DNA of 64,000 nt from Pseudomonas paraglycinae (GCF_021601625.1 NZ_BQHR01000001.1:248001-312000); one strand, 5' to 3'; counted from the stretch's first letter, positions 45,923 to 55,969 are shown. A program made the numbers and translations. Notes: generated from the sequence alone by a model not told the origin.

Positions 45923-48568
45923 TCAGCAGTCCAGTGGGTTGCGTTTTTCCGGGTCGATGCCGAACTTGGTAATGGCCTCGGCCACGACTTTAGGTTCGAT
46001 ATCACCACGGTCAGCCAGTGCTTCCAGGGCTGCCAACACCACGAAATGACGGTCGACTTCGAAGAAATGACGCAGTTTCTTGCGGCTGTCGCTGCGGCCG
46101 AAACCGTCGGTGCCCAGGACTTTGAATTCCTTGGACGGTACCCACTGACGGATCTGCTCGGCGAACAGTTTCATGTAGTCGGTAGACGCGATGACCGGAC
46201 CCTTACGGCCGCTCAGGCATTCTTCGACGTAGCTGCGCTTAGGCTTCTGGCCAGGTTTCAGACGGTTGCTGCGCTCTACGGCCAGGCCGTCGCGACGCAG
46301 TTCGTTGAAGCTGGTGACGCTCCACACATCGGCGCCGATGTTGAACTCTTCACGCAGGATCTTCGCCGCTTCACGGACTTCACGCAGGATGGTGCCGGAG
46401 CCCATCAGCTGTACGTGGTGCGCCGCGTCGCGGGTGTCTTCTTCGAGCAGGTACATGCCTTTCTTGATGCCTTCTTCGGCACCGGCCGGCATGGCTGGCT
46501 GCTGGTAGGACTCGTTCATCACGGTGATGTAATAGAAGATGTCCTGTTGCTCTTCGGTCATCTTCTTCATGCCGTCCTGAATGATCACCGCCAGCTCGTA
46601 GCCGTAGGTCGGATCGTAGGTGCGGCAGTTCGGGATGGTGGCAGCCAGCAGGTGGCTGTGACCGTCTTCGTGCTGCAGGCCTTCACCGTTCAGGGTGGTA
46701 CGGCCGGCGGTGCCGCCGATCAGGAAGCCACGGGTACGGCTGTCGCCAGCGGCCCATGCCAGATCGCCGATACGCTGGAAGCCGAACATCGAGTAGAAGA
46801 TGTAGAACGGCAGCATTGGCTGGTTGTGGCTGGAGTACGAAGTACCGGCCGCGATGAAGGAGCTCATGGCGCCTGCTTCGTTGATGCCTTCTTCAAGGAT
46901 CTGACCTTTCTGGTCTTCCTTGTAGAACATCACCTGGTCTTTATCGACTGGCTCGTAGAGCTGGCCGACGGACGAGTAGATGCCCAGCTGACGGAACATG
47001 CCTTCCATACCGAAGGTACGGGCTTCGTCCGGGATGATCGGAACGATGCGCGGGCCGATTTCCTTGTCCTTGACCAGTTGCGCGAGGATCCGCACGAACG
47101 CCATGGTGGTGGAAATTTCACGGTCGCCGGAACCGTCGAGGATCGCCTTGAGGGTGTCCAGATCCGGAGTCGGTACGCTGAAGCTCTGTGCACGACGCTG
47201 AGGCACGAAACCGCCCAGTGCGGCACGACGCTCGGCCAGGTAACGGGCTTCGGCGCTGTTTGGCTCCGGCTTGAAGAACGGCAGGTTTTCCAGCTCTTCG
47301 TCTTTCACCGGGATATCGAAGCGGTCGCGGAACAGCTTCAGGCTGTCGACGTCGACTTTCTTGGTGTTGTGCGCGGTGTTCTTCGCTTCGCCCGCACCGG
47401 TGCCGTAACCCTTGATGGTCTTGGCCAGGATGACGGTCGGTTGTTCTTTGTGGTTGACCGCTTCGTGGTACGCCGCGTAGACCTTGTACGGGTCGTGGCC
47501 GCCACGGTTGAGTTTCCAGATCTCGTCGTCGGACAGATCAGCAACCATCGCCTTGAGTTCTGGCGTGTTGAAGAAGTGTTCACGAACGAACGCGCCGTCT
47601 TTGGCTTTGTAGTTCTGGTACTCGCCGTCGATGACTTCGTCCATACGACGTTGCAGGATGCCGTCGACGTCTTTGGCCAGCAGTGGGTCCCAGAAACGGC
47701 CCCAGATGACTTTGGTCACGTTCCACTGAGCACCGCGGAACACGCCTTCGAGTTCCTGGATGATCTTGCCGTTGCCGCGAACCGGGCCGTCGAGGCGCTG
47801 CAGGTTGCAGTTGATGACGAAGATCAGGTTGTCCAGCTTCTCGCGGCCGGCCAGGGAAATGGCGCCCAGGGATTCCGGTTCGTCGCACTCGCCGTCGCCC
47901 AGGAAGCACCAGACTTTCTGTTTGCCCGGCTGGATGAAACCGCGGTGTTCCAGGTACTTCATGAAGCGAGCCTGGTAGATCGCCTGGATCGGGCCCAGAC
48001 CCATCGAAACGGTCGGGAACTGCCAGAAGTCAGGCATCAGCCAAGGGTGCGGGTAGGACGACAGGCCCTGACCGTCGACTTCCTGGCGGAAGTTGTTCAT
48101 CTGGTCTTCGGTGATGCGGCCTTCCATGAATGCACGGGCGTAAACGCCTGGCGAGGTGTGGCCCTGGAAGTAGATCAGGTCGCCGCCGTGTTCGTCGGTC
48201 GGGGCCTGGAAGAAGTAGTTGAAGCCGATGTCGTACAGGGTCGCACTGGAAGCGAAGCTGGAGATGTGACCACCCAGGTCAGAATCTTTCAGGTTCGTAC
48301 GCATTACCATGGCCATCGCGTTCCAGCGTACCAGCGAGCGAATGCGGCGTTCCATGAACAGGTCGCCAGGCATGCGTGCTTCGTGGGTAACGGGGATCGT
48401 GTTGCGGTAAGGCGTGGTGATGGCGTAAGGGAGCTGCGAACCGCTGCGGGTCGCCAGTTCACCCATACGGGTCATCAGATAGTGAGCACGGTCTTCGCCT
48501 TCTTTGTCGAGAACCGATTCCAGGGCGTCCAGCCATTCCTGGGTTTCGACGGGATCGAGGTCTTGCAT
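45923..48568 (-). CDS. aceE: Pyruvate dehydrogenase E1 component (homodimeric)
   Basis: This 881-residue homodimeric-type E1 has the thiamine diphosphate motif FLGDGECDEPESLGAISLAG with the closing INCNLQRLDG, and the transketolase-like pyrimidine-binding half around RTFGMEGMFRQLGIYSSVGQ. It decarboxylates pyruvate and acetylates the E2 lipoyl groups. ATG at 48568 follows a GGAG. Length is normal for the AceE family. It is the first gene of the aceE-aceF operon; the upstream gap shared with glnE carries paired palindromes that could control it. The E3 subunit gene is not in the window. Confidence 0.97.
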   Translation of the reverse strand: MQDLDPVETQEWLDALESVLDKEGEDRAHYLMTRMGELATRSGSQLPYAITTPYRNTIPVTHEARMPGDLFMERRIRSLVRWNAMAMVMRTNLKDSDLGGHISSFASSATLYDIGFNYFFQAPTDEHGGDLIYFQGHTSPGVYARAFMEGRITEDQMNNFRQEVDGQGLSSYPHPWLMPDFWQFPTVSMGLGPIQAIYQARFMKYLEHRGFIQPGKQKVWCFLGDGECDEPESLGAISLAGREKLDNLIFVINCNLQRLDGPVRGNGKIIQELEGVFRGAQWNVTKVIWGRFWDPLLAKDVDGILQRRMDEVIDGEYQNYKAKDGAFVREHFFNTPELKAMVADLSDDEIWKLNRGGHDPYKVYAAYHEAVNHKEQPTVILAKTIKGYGTGAGEAKNTAHNTKKVDVDSLKLFRDRFDIPVKDEELENLPFFKPEPNSAEARYLAERRAALGGFVPQRRAQSFSVPTPDLDTLKAILDGSGDREISTTMAFVRILAQLVKDKEIGPRIVPIIPDEARTFGMEGMFRQLGIYSSVGQLYEPVDKDQVMFYKEDQKGQILEEGINEAGAMSSFIAAGTSYSSHNQPMLPFYIFYSMFGFQRIGDLAWAAGDSRTRGFLIGGTAGRTTLNGEGLQHEDGHSHLLAATIPNCRTYDPTYGYELAVIIQDGMKKMTEEQQDIFYYITVMNESYQQPAMPAGAEEGIKKGMYLLEEDTRDAAHHVQLMGSGTILREVREAAKILREEFNIGADVWSVTSFNELRRDGLAVERSNRLKPGQKPKRSYVEECLSGRKGPVIASTDYMKLFAEQIRQWVPSKEFKVLGTDGFGRSDSRKKLRHFFEVDRHFVVLAALEALADRGDIEPKVVAEAITKFGIDPEKRNPLDC

Positions 48569-48952
48569 GGCTTGCTCCAGGGCGGAAAGGCTTCCAGAAT
48601 CGGTTGCCTGAGTTTGCGACTGGCCTTGTGGGCAGACGATTTAAAATTCTTGGATTGCCGACAGGTTGTTCCGGCGGCGTGTAGTTTTACTACAAATCAT
48701 CCGGCATTTCAGCCTTTCGAATGTATAGACGAGTAGTAAAACTACAGATGAAAGGCTTGTGGCCTCCGACTGCGTTGTGAGAATAATCGTTAAGGTTGGT
48801 CTTTAGCCATCCGAAAAAGGTGAAAGTTTGATGCTGGCTGCCAAAGAAAAAGAAATTTCAGCTATTTCTCACTTTTGTTCGACAGTCCTTCGCGTAGCGG
48901 TTTTTCAATCATCACTACAAGCGGCCATTTACACGCCGATCAAGGATAGACC
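48569..48952. promoter_or_regulatory. aceE-glnE divergent control region with paired palindromes
   Basis: This 384-base gap has two near-identical operator-like palindromes, each the complement of the other: TGTAGTTTTACTACA (48680-48694) and AGTAGTAAAACTACA (48732-48746). Their centres are 52 bases apart, about five helical turns. The TGTAGT-N3-ACTACA form resembles HexR-type sites in gammaproteobacteria, which control central carbon genes; assigning HexR is inference. The half nearer glnE is AT-rich and probably holds its promoter. No gene is visible in the gap. Confidence 0.6.
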
Positions 48953-51892
48953 ATGACCCTGCCCGCGCTTGCCGAACTGCCCGCCATTCTCCTGCCGTTG
49001 GTCAGCCGATCGGAGCAGTCGTTCCGTGCGGCCGTCGCCGGACTTGAAGATGATCTTGGCTTCTCCACCTGGACGCCGGAACGCTGGGCGCAGTTCGCCC
49101 GCGTCAGCGCCGCCAGCGATTTCGTCATTGAACAGAGCGTTCGTGACCCTTTGATGTTGTTGTCGCTGGTGCAGTCCGGTGAGCTGGACCGGCCGTTCGC
49201 CAAAGGTGAGTTGTGCGCGCAGATCGCCGCCGCCGTCAGCCTCGCCCAGACCGAAGATGAACTGGGCCGAGCCCTGCGTCGCCAGCGCACCCGGCATCAG
49301 GTGCGGATCATCTGGCGCGACCTCAACCGCCAGGCCGATCTGGTGCAGACCTGCCGCGATCTCTCGGACATGGCCGACGCCAGCATCGATCAGGCCTATC
49401 AATGGTTGTACCGCCGCCATTGCGACCAGTTCGGCACACCGACCGGCCGGCGCAGCGGCGAACCGCAGCAGATGGTCATCCTCGGCATGGGCAAGCTCGG
49501 CGCGGTCGAGCTGAACCTGTCTTCGGACATCGACCTGATCTTCGCTTACCCCGAGGGCGGCGAAACCGTCGGCGTGAAGCGCCCGCTGGACAACCAGGAA
49601 TTTTTCATCCGCCTCGGCCAGCGTCTGATCAAGGCACTCGACCCGATCACCGTCGACGGTTTTGTATTCCGCGTCGACATGCGCCTGCGCCCGTACGGCT
49701 CGTCCGGCGCGCTGGTGCTGAGCTTCAATGCGCTGGAGCAGTATTACCAGGATCAGGGCCGCGACTGGGAACGCTACGCGATGATCAAGTCGCGAGTGGT
49801 GGCCGGCGATCAGGTGGCGGGCGAGCAGTTGCAGGAAATGCTGCGGCCGTTCGTTTACCGGCGCTATCTGGACTTCTCGGCGATCGAAGCGCTGCGCACC
49901 ATGAAGCAGTTGATCCAGCAGGAAGTGCGGCGCAAAGGCATGGCCGACAACATCAAGCTCGGCTCGGGCGGTATCCGCGAAGTCGAGTTCATCGCCCAGG
50001 CCTTTCAACTGATTCACGGCGGTCGCGACCTGAGTCTGCAACAGCGCCCTCTATTAAAGGTGTTGAGCACGCTTGAAGGGCAGGGCTATCTGCCGCCAGC
50101 GGTGATCAGCGAACTGCGCGAAGGTTACGAATTCCTGCGTTACACCGAACACGCGATCCAGGCGATTGCTGACCGTCAGACCCAGATGCTGCCGGACAGC
50201 GCTCAGGATCAGGCGCGAATCGCGTTCATGCTCGGTTTCGCCGACTGGGAAGCGTTCCACGAGAAGCTGATGTTCTGGCGCGGCCGGGTGGCTTGGCACT
50301 TTGCGCAAGTGATCGCCGATCCGGATGAGGACGAAGGCGTCGAGAGCGAAGTGGTGGTCGGCGGTGAATGGCTGCCGCTGTGGGAGGAGGCTCAAGACGA
50401 AGAAGCGGCCTGTCGCCAGCTGGAGGAGGGCGGTTTCGCCGACGCGACCAAGGCCCTGAAGGCACTGGCGAGCCTGCGCGCCAGTCCGCAGTTGCGGGCG
50501 ATGCAGCGTCTGGGGCGCGAGCGTCTCGATGCCTTTATTCCGCGCCTGCTCGCCCAGGCGGTGGAGCATGAAAATCCCGATCTGGTGCTCGAGCGGGTGT
50601 TGCCGCTGGTCGAAGCGGTAGCCCGGCGCTCGGCTTATTTGGTGCTGCTGACGGAAAACCCCGGCGCGCTGCGGCGTTTGCTGACGCTGTGCGCCGCCAG
50701 TCCGTGGATCGCCGAGCAGATCACCCGCTTCCCGTTGCTGCTTGATGAATTGCTCAACGAAGGCCGGCTGTTCAAGCCGCCGCTGGCACCGGAACTGGCC
50801 GCCGAGTTGCGCGAGCGCCTGACGCGGATCCCGGAAGACGACCTCGAACAACAGATGGAAGCGCTGCGTCATTTCAAACTGGCGCACCGCTTGCGCGTCG
50901 CCGCCTCGGAAATCGCCGGCAGCCTGCCGTTGATGAAAGTCAGCGATTACCTGACCTGGCTGGCCGAAGCGATTCTTGAGCAAGTGCTGGCCCTGGCCTG
51001 GCGCCAGACCGTGGCCAAATACGGCACGCCGCTGCGCACCGACGGCACGCTGTGCGATCCCGGCTTCATCATTGTCGGTTACGGGAAAGTCGGCGGGATC
51101 GAGTTGGGGCATGGTTCGGATCTGGACCTGGTGTTCATCCACGATGGCGATCAGCAGGCCGAAACCGATGGCCCGAAACCCATCGATGGCACGCAGTTCT
51201 TCACCCGGCTCGGCCAGCGGATCATTCACTTGCTGACGGCACAGACCAACTCCGGTCAGCTGTACGAAGTGGACATGCGCCTGCGTCCTTCCGGAGCATC
51301 CGGGCTGCTGGTCAGTTCGCTCGGCGCGTTTGCGCGCTATCAGGAAAATGAAGCCTGGACCTGGGAACATCAGGCGCTGGTGCGGGCGCGGGTGCTGGTG
51401 GGCAGCAAGGATGTCGGCCAGGCGTTCGAGAACGTCCGGGCCCAAGTGCTGGGCAAAGTGCGGGATCTGGCGAAACTGCAACAGGAAGTGAGCGAGATGC
51501 GCGCCAAAATGCGCGACAACCTCGGCAGCAAGAGCACTGCCGCCGGTACCGGGGCGAATGCCTTCGAGGCCACGGCGCCGTTCGACCTCAAGCAGGACGC
51601 CGGAGGTATCGTCGATATTGAATTTATGGTGCAATACGCGGCTCTGGCGTGGTCGCAAACCCACCCGCCGTTGCTGCGCTGGACGGACAATATCCGCATT
51701 CTGGAAGAGCTGGAGCACGAAGGGCTGATGCCGGCCGAAGACGCCAGCCTGTTGCGCGAGGCCTACAAGGCCTATCGTTCCGCCGCCCACCGGCAGGCCT
51801 TGCAGAAGGACGCCGGGGTGATACCGGGCGATCAGTTCGCAGACGAACGGCGGCAGGTGATGCGGATCTGGCGTGAGCTGGGGCTAAGCTGA
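48953..51892 (+). CDS. glnE: Bifunctional glutamine synthetase adenylyltransferase/deadenylase
   Basis: The 979-residue product is full-length GlnE, with two nucleotidyltransferase domains. The N-terminal one (SSDIDLIFAYPEGGET, about residues 190-205) removes AMP from glutamine synthetase; the C-terminal one (HGSDLDLVFIHDGDQQAE, about 720-735) adds it. Helical linkers connect them and sense PII proteins. It tunes nitrogen assimilation to glutamine supply. ATG at 48953 follows AGGATAGACC. It runs into the LPS operon after a gap of 51 bases, with no ilvE between them as I recall for PAO1. Confidence 0.96.
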   Translation: MTLPALAELPAILLPLVSRSEQSFRAAVAGLEDDLGFSTWTPERWAQFARVSAASDFVIEQSVRDPLMLLSLVQSGELDRPFAKGELCAQIAAAVSLAQTEDELGRALRRQRTRHQVRIIWRDLNRQADLVQTCRDLSDMADASIDQAYQWLYRRHCDQFGTPTGRRSGEPQQMVILGMGKLGAVELNLSSDIDLIFAYPEGGETVGVKRPLDNQEFFIRLGQRLIKALDPITVDGFVFRVDMRLRPYGSSGALVLSFNALEQYYQDQGRDWERYAMIKSRVVAGDQVAGEQLQEMLRPFVYRRYLDFSAIEALRTMKQLIQQEVRRKGMADNIKLGSGGIREVEFIAQAFQLIHGGRDLSLQQRPLLKVLSTLEGQGYLPPAVISELREGYEFLRYTEHAIQAIADRQTQMLPDSAQDQARIAFMLGFADWEAFHEKLMFWRGRVAWHFAQVIADPDEDEGVESEVVVGGEWLPLWEEAQDEEAACRQLEEGGFADATKALKALASLRASPQLRAMQRLGRERLDAFIPRLLAQAVEHENPDLVLERVLPLVEAVARRSAYLVLLTENPGALRRLLTLCAASPWIAEQITRFPLLLDELLNEGRLFKPPLAPELAAELRERLTRIPEDDLEQQMEALRHFKLAHRLRVAASEIAGSLPLMKVSDYLTWLAEAILEQVLALAWRQTVAKYGTPLRTDGTLCDPGFIIVGYGKVGGIELGHGSDLDLVFIHDGDQQAETDGPKPIDGTQFFTRLGQRIIHLLTAQTNSGQLYEVDMRLRPSGASGLLVSSLGAFARYQENEAWTWEHQALVRARVLVGSKDVGQAFENVRAQVLGKVRDLAKLQQEVSEMRAKMRDNLGSKSTAAGTGANAFEATAPFDLKQDAGGIVDIEFMVQYAALAWSQTHPPLLRWTDNIRILEELEHEGLMPAEDASLLREAYKAYRSAAHRQALQKDAGVIPGDQFADERRQVMRIWRELGLS

Positions 51893-51943
51893 TTCTCGAG
51901 ACGGGGAGGCGTAAAGCCTCCCCGGTTCGTTTATGGAAACCAC

Positions 51944-52978
51944 ATGAATATTCTGATCGTTGGGCCCAGTTGGGTCGGTGACATGGTGATGGCGCAGACA
52001 CTGTTTCAGTGTCTCAAGCAGCGCCACCCGCAGTGCGAAATCGACGTGCTGGCCCCCGAGTGGAGCCGGCCGATCCTCGAACGCATGCCCGAAGTGCGCA
52101 AGGCCTTGAGCTTCCCGCTCGGCCACGGCGCGCTGGAGCTGGCGACCCGTCGGCGGATCGGCAAATCCCTGGCCGGCCAGTACGACCAGGCGATCCTGTT
52201 GCCGAACTCGCTGAAGTCGGCGCTGGTGCCGTTCTTCGCCGGCATCCCGAAACGCACCGGCTGGCGCGGCGAATTCCGCTACGGCCTGCTCAATGACGTG
52301 CGCACGCTGGATAAAGAACGTTATCCGCTGATGATCGAGCGTTTCATGGCGCTGGCCTACGAGCCGAACGCCGAGTTGCCGAAACCTTATCCGCGCCCGA
52401 GCCTGCAGATCGATCCGGTGACACGCGAGGCCGCATTGGCCAAGTTCGGTCTGACCCTCGATCGCCCGGTGCTGGTGCTGTGCCCCGGCGCCGAATTCGG
52501 TGAGGCCAAACGCTGGCCGTCGGAGCATTACGCCAAGGTTGCCGAGGCGCGCATCCGCGAAGGCTGGCAGGTCTGGCTGTTCGGTTCGAAGAACGATCAC
52601 GCGGTGGGTGAAGACATTCGCGCGCGGCTGATTCCGGGCCTGCGCGAAGAGTCCGTGAACCTCAGCGGCGGCACTTCGCTGGCCGAGGCCATCGACCTGA
52701 TGTCCTGCGCCGACTCGGTGGTCTCCAACGATTCCGGCCTGATGCACGTGGCCGCCGCGCTGAATCGTCCGTTGGTGGCGGTCTACGGTTCGACCTCGCC
52801 GGGTTTCACCCCGCCGCTGGCCGAGCACGTGGAAATCGTCCGTCTGGGCCTCGATTGCAGTCCTTGCTTCGACCGCACCTGCCGTTTCGGCCATTACAAC
52901 TGCCTGCGCCAGCTGATGCCGGACGCGGTCAACGATGCCTTGCAGCGTTTGCAGGGCTCTGTGGTCGAGGTTCATTAA
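51944..52978 (+). CDS. waaF: ADP-heptose:LPS heptosyltransferase II
   Basis: This 344-residue GT9 enzyme has the N-terminal LIVGPSWVGDMVMAQTLFQC motif and, later, SNDSGLMHVAAALNRPLVAV with the nucleotide-sugar contacts. It adds the second L,D-heptose to heptose I of the LPS inner core at the cytoplasmic face of the inner membrane. It is the first gene of the core operon; the next gene begins two bases after its stop. The conserved acidic and aromatic residues appear present. Confidence is high from motif and order. Confidence 0.95.
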   Translation: MNILIVGPSWVGDMVMAQTLFQCLKQRHPQCEIDVLAPEWSRPILERMPEVRKALSFPLGHGALELATRRRIGKSLAGQYDQAILLPNSLKSALVPFFAGIPKRTGWRGEFRYGLLNDVRTLDKERYPLMIERFMALAYEPNAELPKPYPRPSLQIDPVTREAALAKFGLTLDRPVLVLCPGAEFGEAKRWPSEHYAKVAEARIREGWQVWLFGSKNDHAVGEDIRARLIPGLREESVNLSGGTSLAEAIDLMSCADSVVSNDSGLMHVAAALNRPLVAVYGSTSPGFTPPLAEHVEIVRLGLDCSPCFDRTCRFGHYNCLRQLMPDAVNDALQRLQGSVVEVH

Positions 52979-52979
52979 C

Positions 52980-54041
52980 TTGCGGGTATTGCTGATCAAG
53001 ACTTCATCGCTGGGCGACGTGATTCACGCGTTGCCGGCGCTGACCGACGCCGCCCGGGCGATTCCCGGGATCAAGTTCGACTGGGTGGTGGAAGAAGGCT
53101 TCGCCGAGATTCCGACCTGGCACCCGGCCGTAGGCAAAGTGATTCCGGTGGCGATCCGCCGCTGGCGCAAGAACATCTGGAAAACCATCACCAGCGGCGA
53201 GTGGAAACGCTTCAAGCAATCCGTTCGGGCGAACAAATATGACCTGGTGATCGACGCTCAAGGCCTGCTGAAAAGCGCCTGGCTGACCCGCTACGTCAAA
53301 GCGCCGGTGGCCGGTCTCGACAAGGGCTCGGCCCGCGAGCCGATTGCCGCGCGCTTTTATGACCGCAAACTGGCGGTGGCCCGTGGGCAGCACGCCGTCG
53401 AGCGCGTGCGCCAGTTGTTCGCCATTGCTTTGGGTTACGACTTGCCCAAAGGCCTGGGCGATTATGGCCTCAACGTCGAGCGTCTGGTCGAACTGCCGCG
53501 CAAGAATGCTTACGTGGTGTTCCTCCACGGCACCACCTGGGACACCAAGCACTGGCCGGAAGCCTACTGGCGCGAGCTGACCGAACGTGTCGGCTACCTC
53601 GGCGTCGGGATCAAGCTGCCGTGGGGCAACCCGCTGGAGAAAGCCCGGGCCGAGCGCATCGCCGCCGGTTTCAAACACGCCGAAGTTTTGCCGAAGCTGA
53701 ACCTGGCCGGGGTCGGCAAGGTGCTGGCCGGCGCCCAGGCCTGCGTCGCGGTGGACACCGGTCTCGGCCATCTGGCTGCGGCACTGGATGTGCCGACGAT
53801 TTCCCTGTTCGGCCCGACCAATCCGGGCCTGACCGGCGCCTACGGCAAGCTGCAGATTCACCTCGGCAGCGATTTCCCGTGCGCGCCGTGCCTGCAAAAG
53901 AAATGTACCTATCAACCGACCGCGCAGGATGCCCGTCAGTTTGACCTGAAACGCGAGTGGCCCCTGTGCTTCACGCGTCTGAATCCCGAGCGTGTTGCCA
54001 GCCGACTGAGCACGTTGTTGATGGCTGAGGAGCTGCGCTGA
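52980..54041 (+). CDS. waaC: ADP-heptose:LPS heptosyltransferase I
   Basis: The 353-residue GT9 enzyme adds the first L,D-heptose to Kdo. It begins RVLLIKTSSLGDVIHALPAL, with DTGLGHLAAALDVPTISLFG and FGPTNPGLTGAYG near the C-terminus. I use TTG at 52980, one base after the waaF stop and about nine bases after GAGG; this yields the family N-terminus exactly, whereas the frame's upstream ATG at 52935 lies deep inside waaF. It overlaps the next gene's start by one base. Confidence 0.94.
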   Translation: MRVLLIKTSSLGDVIHALPALTDAARAIPGIKFDWVVEEGFAEIPTWHPAVGKVIPVAIRRWRKNIWKTITSGEWKRFKQSVRANKYDLVIDAQGLLKSAWLTRYVKAPVAGLDKGSAREPIAARFYDRKLAVARGQHAVERVRQLFAIALGYDLPKGLGDYGLNVERLVELPRKNAYVVFLHGTTWDTKHWPEAYWRELTERVGYLGVGIKLPWGNPLEKARAERIAAGFKHAEVLPKLNLAGVGKVLAGAQACVAVDTGLGHLAAALDVPTISLFGPTNPGLTGAYGKLQIHLGSDFPCAPCLQKKCTYQPTAQDARQFDLKREWPLCFTRLNPERVASRLSTLLMAEELR

Positions 54042-55162
54042 TGCAATTGGCTTTTGTCCTTTACAAATATTTCCCGTTCGGCGGTTTGCAGCGCGACTTC
54101 ATGCGCATCGCCCTCGAATGCCAGAAGCGCGGGCACCAGATCCGCGTCTACACCCTGATCTGGGAAGGCGACGTGCCGCCCGGTTTCGAAGTGCTGGTGG
54201 CGCCGGTCAAGGCGTTCTTCAATCACCGGCGCAACGAAAAGCTCAGCGCGTGGATGGAAGCGGACCTGGCCAAGCGCCCGGTGGATCGCCTGATCGGCTT
54301 CAACAAGATGCCGGGGCTGGACGTCTACTACGCCGCCGACGGCTGCTTCGAAGACAAGGCGCAGAACCTGCGCAATTCGCTGTACCGCCGCTGGGGCCGC
54401 TACCGCCACTTCGCCGAGTACGAGCGTGCGGTGTTCGCCAAAGACGCGAAGACCGAAGTGCTGATGATTTCCGAAGTGCAGCAGCCGCTGTTCATCAAAC
54501 ATTACGACACGCCGTTGGAACGCTTCCACTTGCTGCCGCCGGGCATCGCCCAGGATCGTCGCCGCCCTGCGGATGCCGACCAGATTCGCGCCGGTTTCCG
54601 CGCCGAATTCAACCTCAAGGACGACGAACTGCTGCTGGTGCAGATCGGTTCCGGGTTCAAGACCAAGGGTGTCGATCGCAGCCTGAAAGCGCTGGCCGCA
54701 TTGCCCGCCGAGCTGAAGAAACGCACCCGGCTGTTTGTAATCGGCCAGGATGACCCCAAATTGTTCCAGATGCAGAGTGCGACGCTGGGCCTGGGCGACA
54801 ACGTGACGTTCCTCAAGGGGCGTAGCGATATCCCGCGTTTCCTGCTCGGCGCCGATCTGTTGATCCACCCGGCGTACAACGAAAACACCGGCACGGTGCT
54901 GCTTGAGGCGCTGGTCGCCGGGTTGCCGGTGCTGGTCAGCGCGGTCTGCGGTTACGCCCATTACATCGCCGAGGCGGACGCCGGGCGAGTGCTGGACGAA
55001 CCGTTCGATCAGGCGCAACTGGCGCAATACCTGACTGACATGTTGAACGACGACGCTGCACGGGCGGCCTGGAGCCGCAACGGTCTGGCCTTCGCCGAGA
55101 CGGCCGACCTCTACAGCATGCCGCAGCACGCGGCCGATGTGATTCTGGCGGAGCACGCTTAA
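54041..55162 (+). CDS. waaG: LPS core glycosyltransferase WaaG
   Basis: This 373-residue GT4 (GT-B fold) enzyme has FVLYKYFPFGGLQRDFMRIA at the start and the E-x7-E motif in ENTGTVLLEALVAGLPV. In enterics WaaG adds the first glucose to heptose II; in pseudomonads the first outer-core sugar is thought to be a galactosamine, so the donor here may be a UDP-HexNAc. It overlaps waaC by one base and its stop abuts the waaP start, showing strict operon coupling. Confidence 0.93.
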   Translation: MQLAFVLYKYFPFGGLQRDFMRIALECQKRGHQIRVYTLIWEGDVPPGFEVLVAPVKAFFNHRRNEKLSAWMEADLAKRPVDRLIGFNKMPGLDVYYAADGCFEDKAQNLRNSLYRRWGRYRHFAEYERAVFAKDAKTEVLMISEVQQPLFIKHYDTPLERFHLLPPGIAQDRRRPADADQIRAGFRAEFNLKDDELLLVQIGSGFKTKGVDRSLKALAALPAELKKRTRLFVIGQDDPKLFQMQSATLGLGDNVTFLKGRSDIPRFLLGADLLIHPAYNENTGTVLLEALVAGLPVLVSAVCGYAHYIAEADAGRVLDEPFDQAQLAQYLTDMLNDDAARAAWSRNGLAFAETADLYSMPQHAADVILAEHA

Positions 55163-55969
55163 ATGAAGTTGATGCTGGCTGAACCGTTCAAGAGCCTGTG
55201 GGCCGGACGCGATCCGTTCGCCGAGGTCGAGGGCTTGCAGGGCGAGGTGTACCGCGAGCTGGAAGCCCGCCGGACGTTACGTACGGAAGTCGACGGCAAT
55301 GGCTTTTTCGTCAAGATCCACCGGGGCATCGGTTGGGGCGAGATCTTCAAGAACCTGCTGACCGCCAAGCTGCCGGTGCTCGGCGCGGGTCAGGAATGGA
55401 AAGCCATCCAGCGCTTGCAGGAAGTCGGCGTGCCGACCATGACCGCCGTTGCGTACGGCGAGAAGGGCAGCAACCCGGCGGATCAGCATTCGTTCATCGT
55501 CACCGAAGAGCTGGCACCGACCATCAGTCTGGAAGACTTCAGCATCGACTGGGTCAAGCAACCGCCGCAGCCAAGACTCAAGCGGGCGCTGATCGCCGAG
55601 GTCGCGCGCATGACCGGCATGATGCACCGCGCCGGGGTCAATCACCGCGACTGCTACATCTGCCATTTCCTGCTGCACACCGACAAACCGGTCACTCCCG
55701 AAGATTTCAAACTTTCGGTGATCGACCTGCACCGTGCCCAGACTCGCCCGGCGATCACCCAGCGCTGGCGCAACAAGGATCTGGCGGCGCTGTACTTTTC
55801 CGCGCTGGATATCGGCCTGACCCGCCGCGACAAGCTGCGTTTCCTCAAAGGCTACTTCCAGCAACCGCTGCGCCAGATCCTGGCCGAAGAAGCGCCGTTG
55901 CTGAGCTGGCTTGAAGGCAAGGCCAACAAGCTCTACGCGCGCAAGCAGCGTTACGGGGATGCGCTCTGA
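55163..55969 (+). CDS. waaP: LPS core heptose(I) kinase WaaP
   Basis: The 268-residue kinase has the Kdo/WaaP-family catalytic loop NHRDCYICHFLL with the catalytic Asp, the metal-binding Asp in LSVIDLHRAQTR, and an N-terminal lysine pocket FFVKIHRGIGWGEIFKN. WaaP phosphorylates heptose I; in P. aeruginosa it is essential and also shows tyrosine kinase activity. It starts immediately after waaG and overlaps the next kinase gene by one base. Length is normal. Confidence 0.95.
   Translation: MKLMLAEPFKSLWAGRDPFAEVEGLQGEVYRELEARRTLRTEVDGNGFFVKIHRGIGWGEIFKNLLTAKLPVLGAGQEWKAIQRLQEVGVPTMTAVAYGEKGSNPADQHSFIVTEELAPTISLEDFSIDWVKQPPQPRLKRALIAEVARMTGMMHRAGVNHRDCYICHFLLHTDKPVTPEDFKLSVIDLHRAQTRPAITQRWRNKDLAALYFSALDIGLTRRDKLRFLKGYFQQPLRQILAEEAPLLSWLEGKANKLYARKQRYGDAL

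Noticed and set aside
43740-48736. Two long plus-strand frames opposite aceF and aceE
   Set aside because: The Ser/Arg/Gly repeat composition reflects the Ala/Pro linkers of AceF read backward; AceF and AceE are unmistakable.
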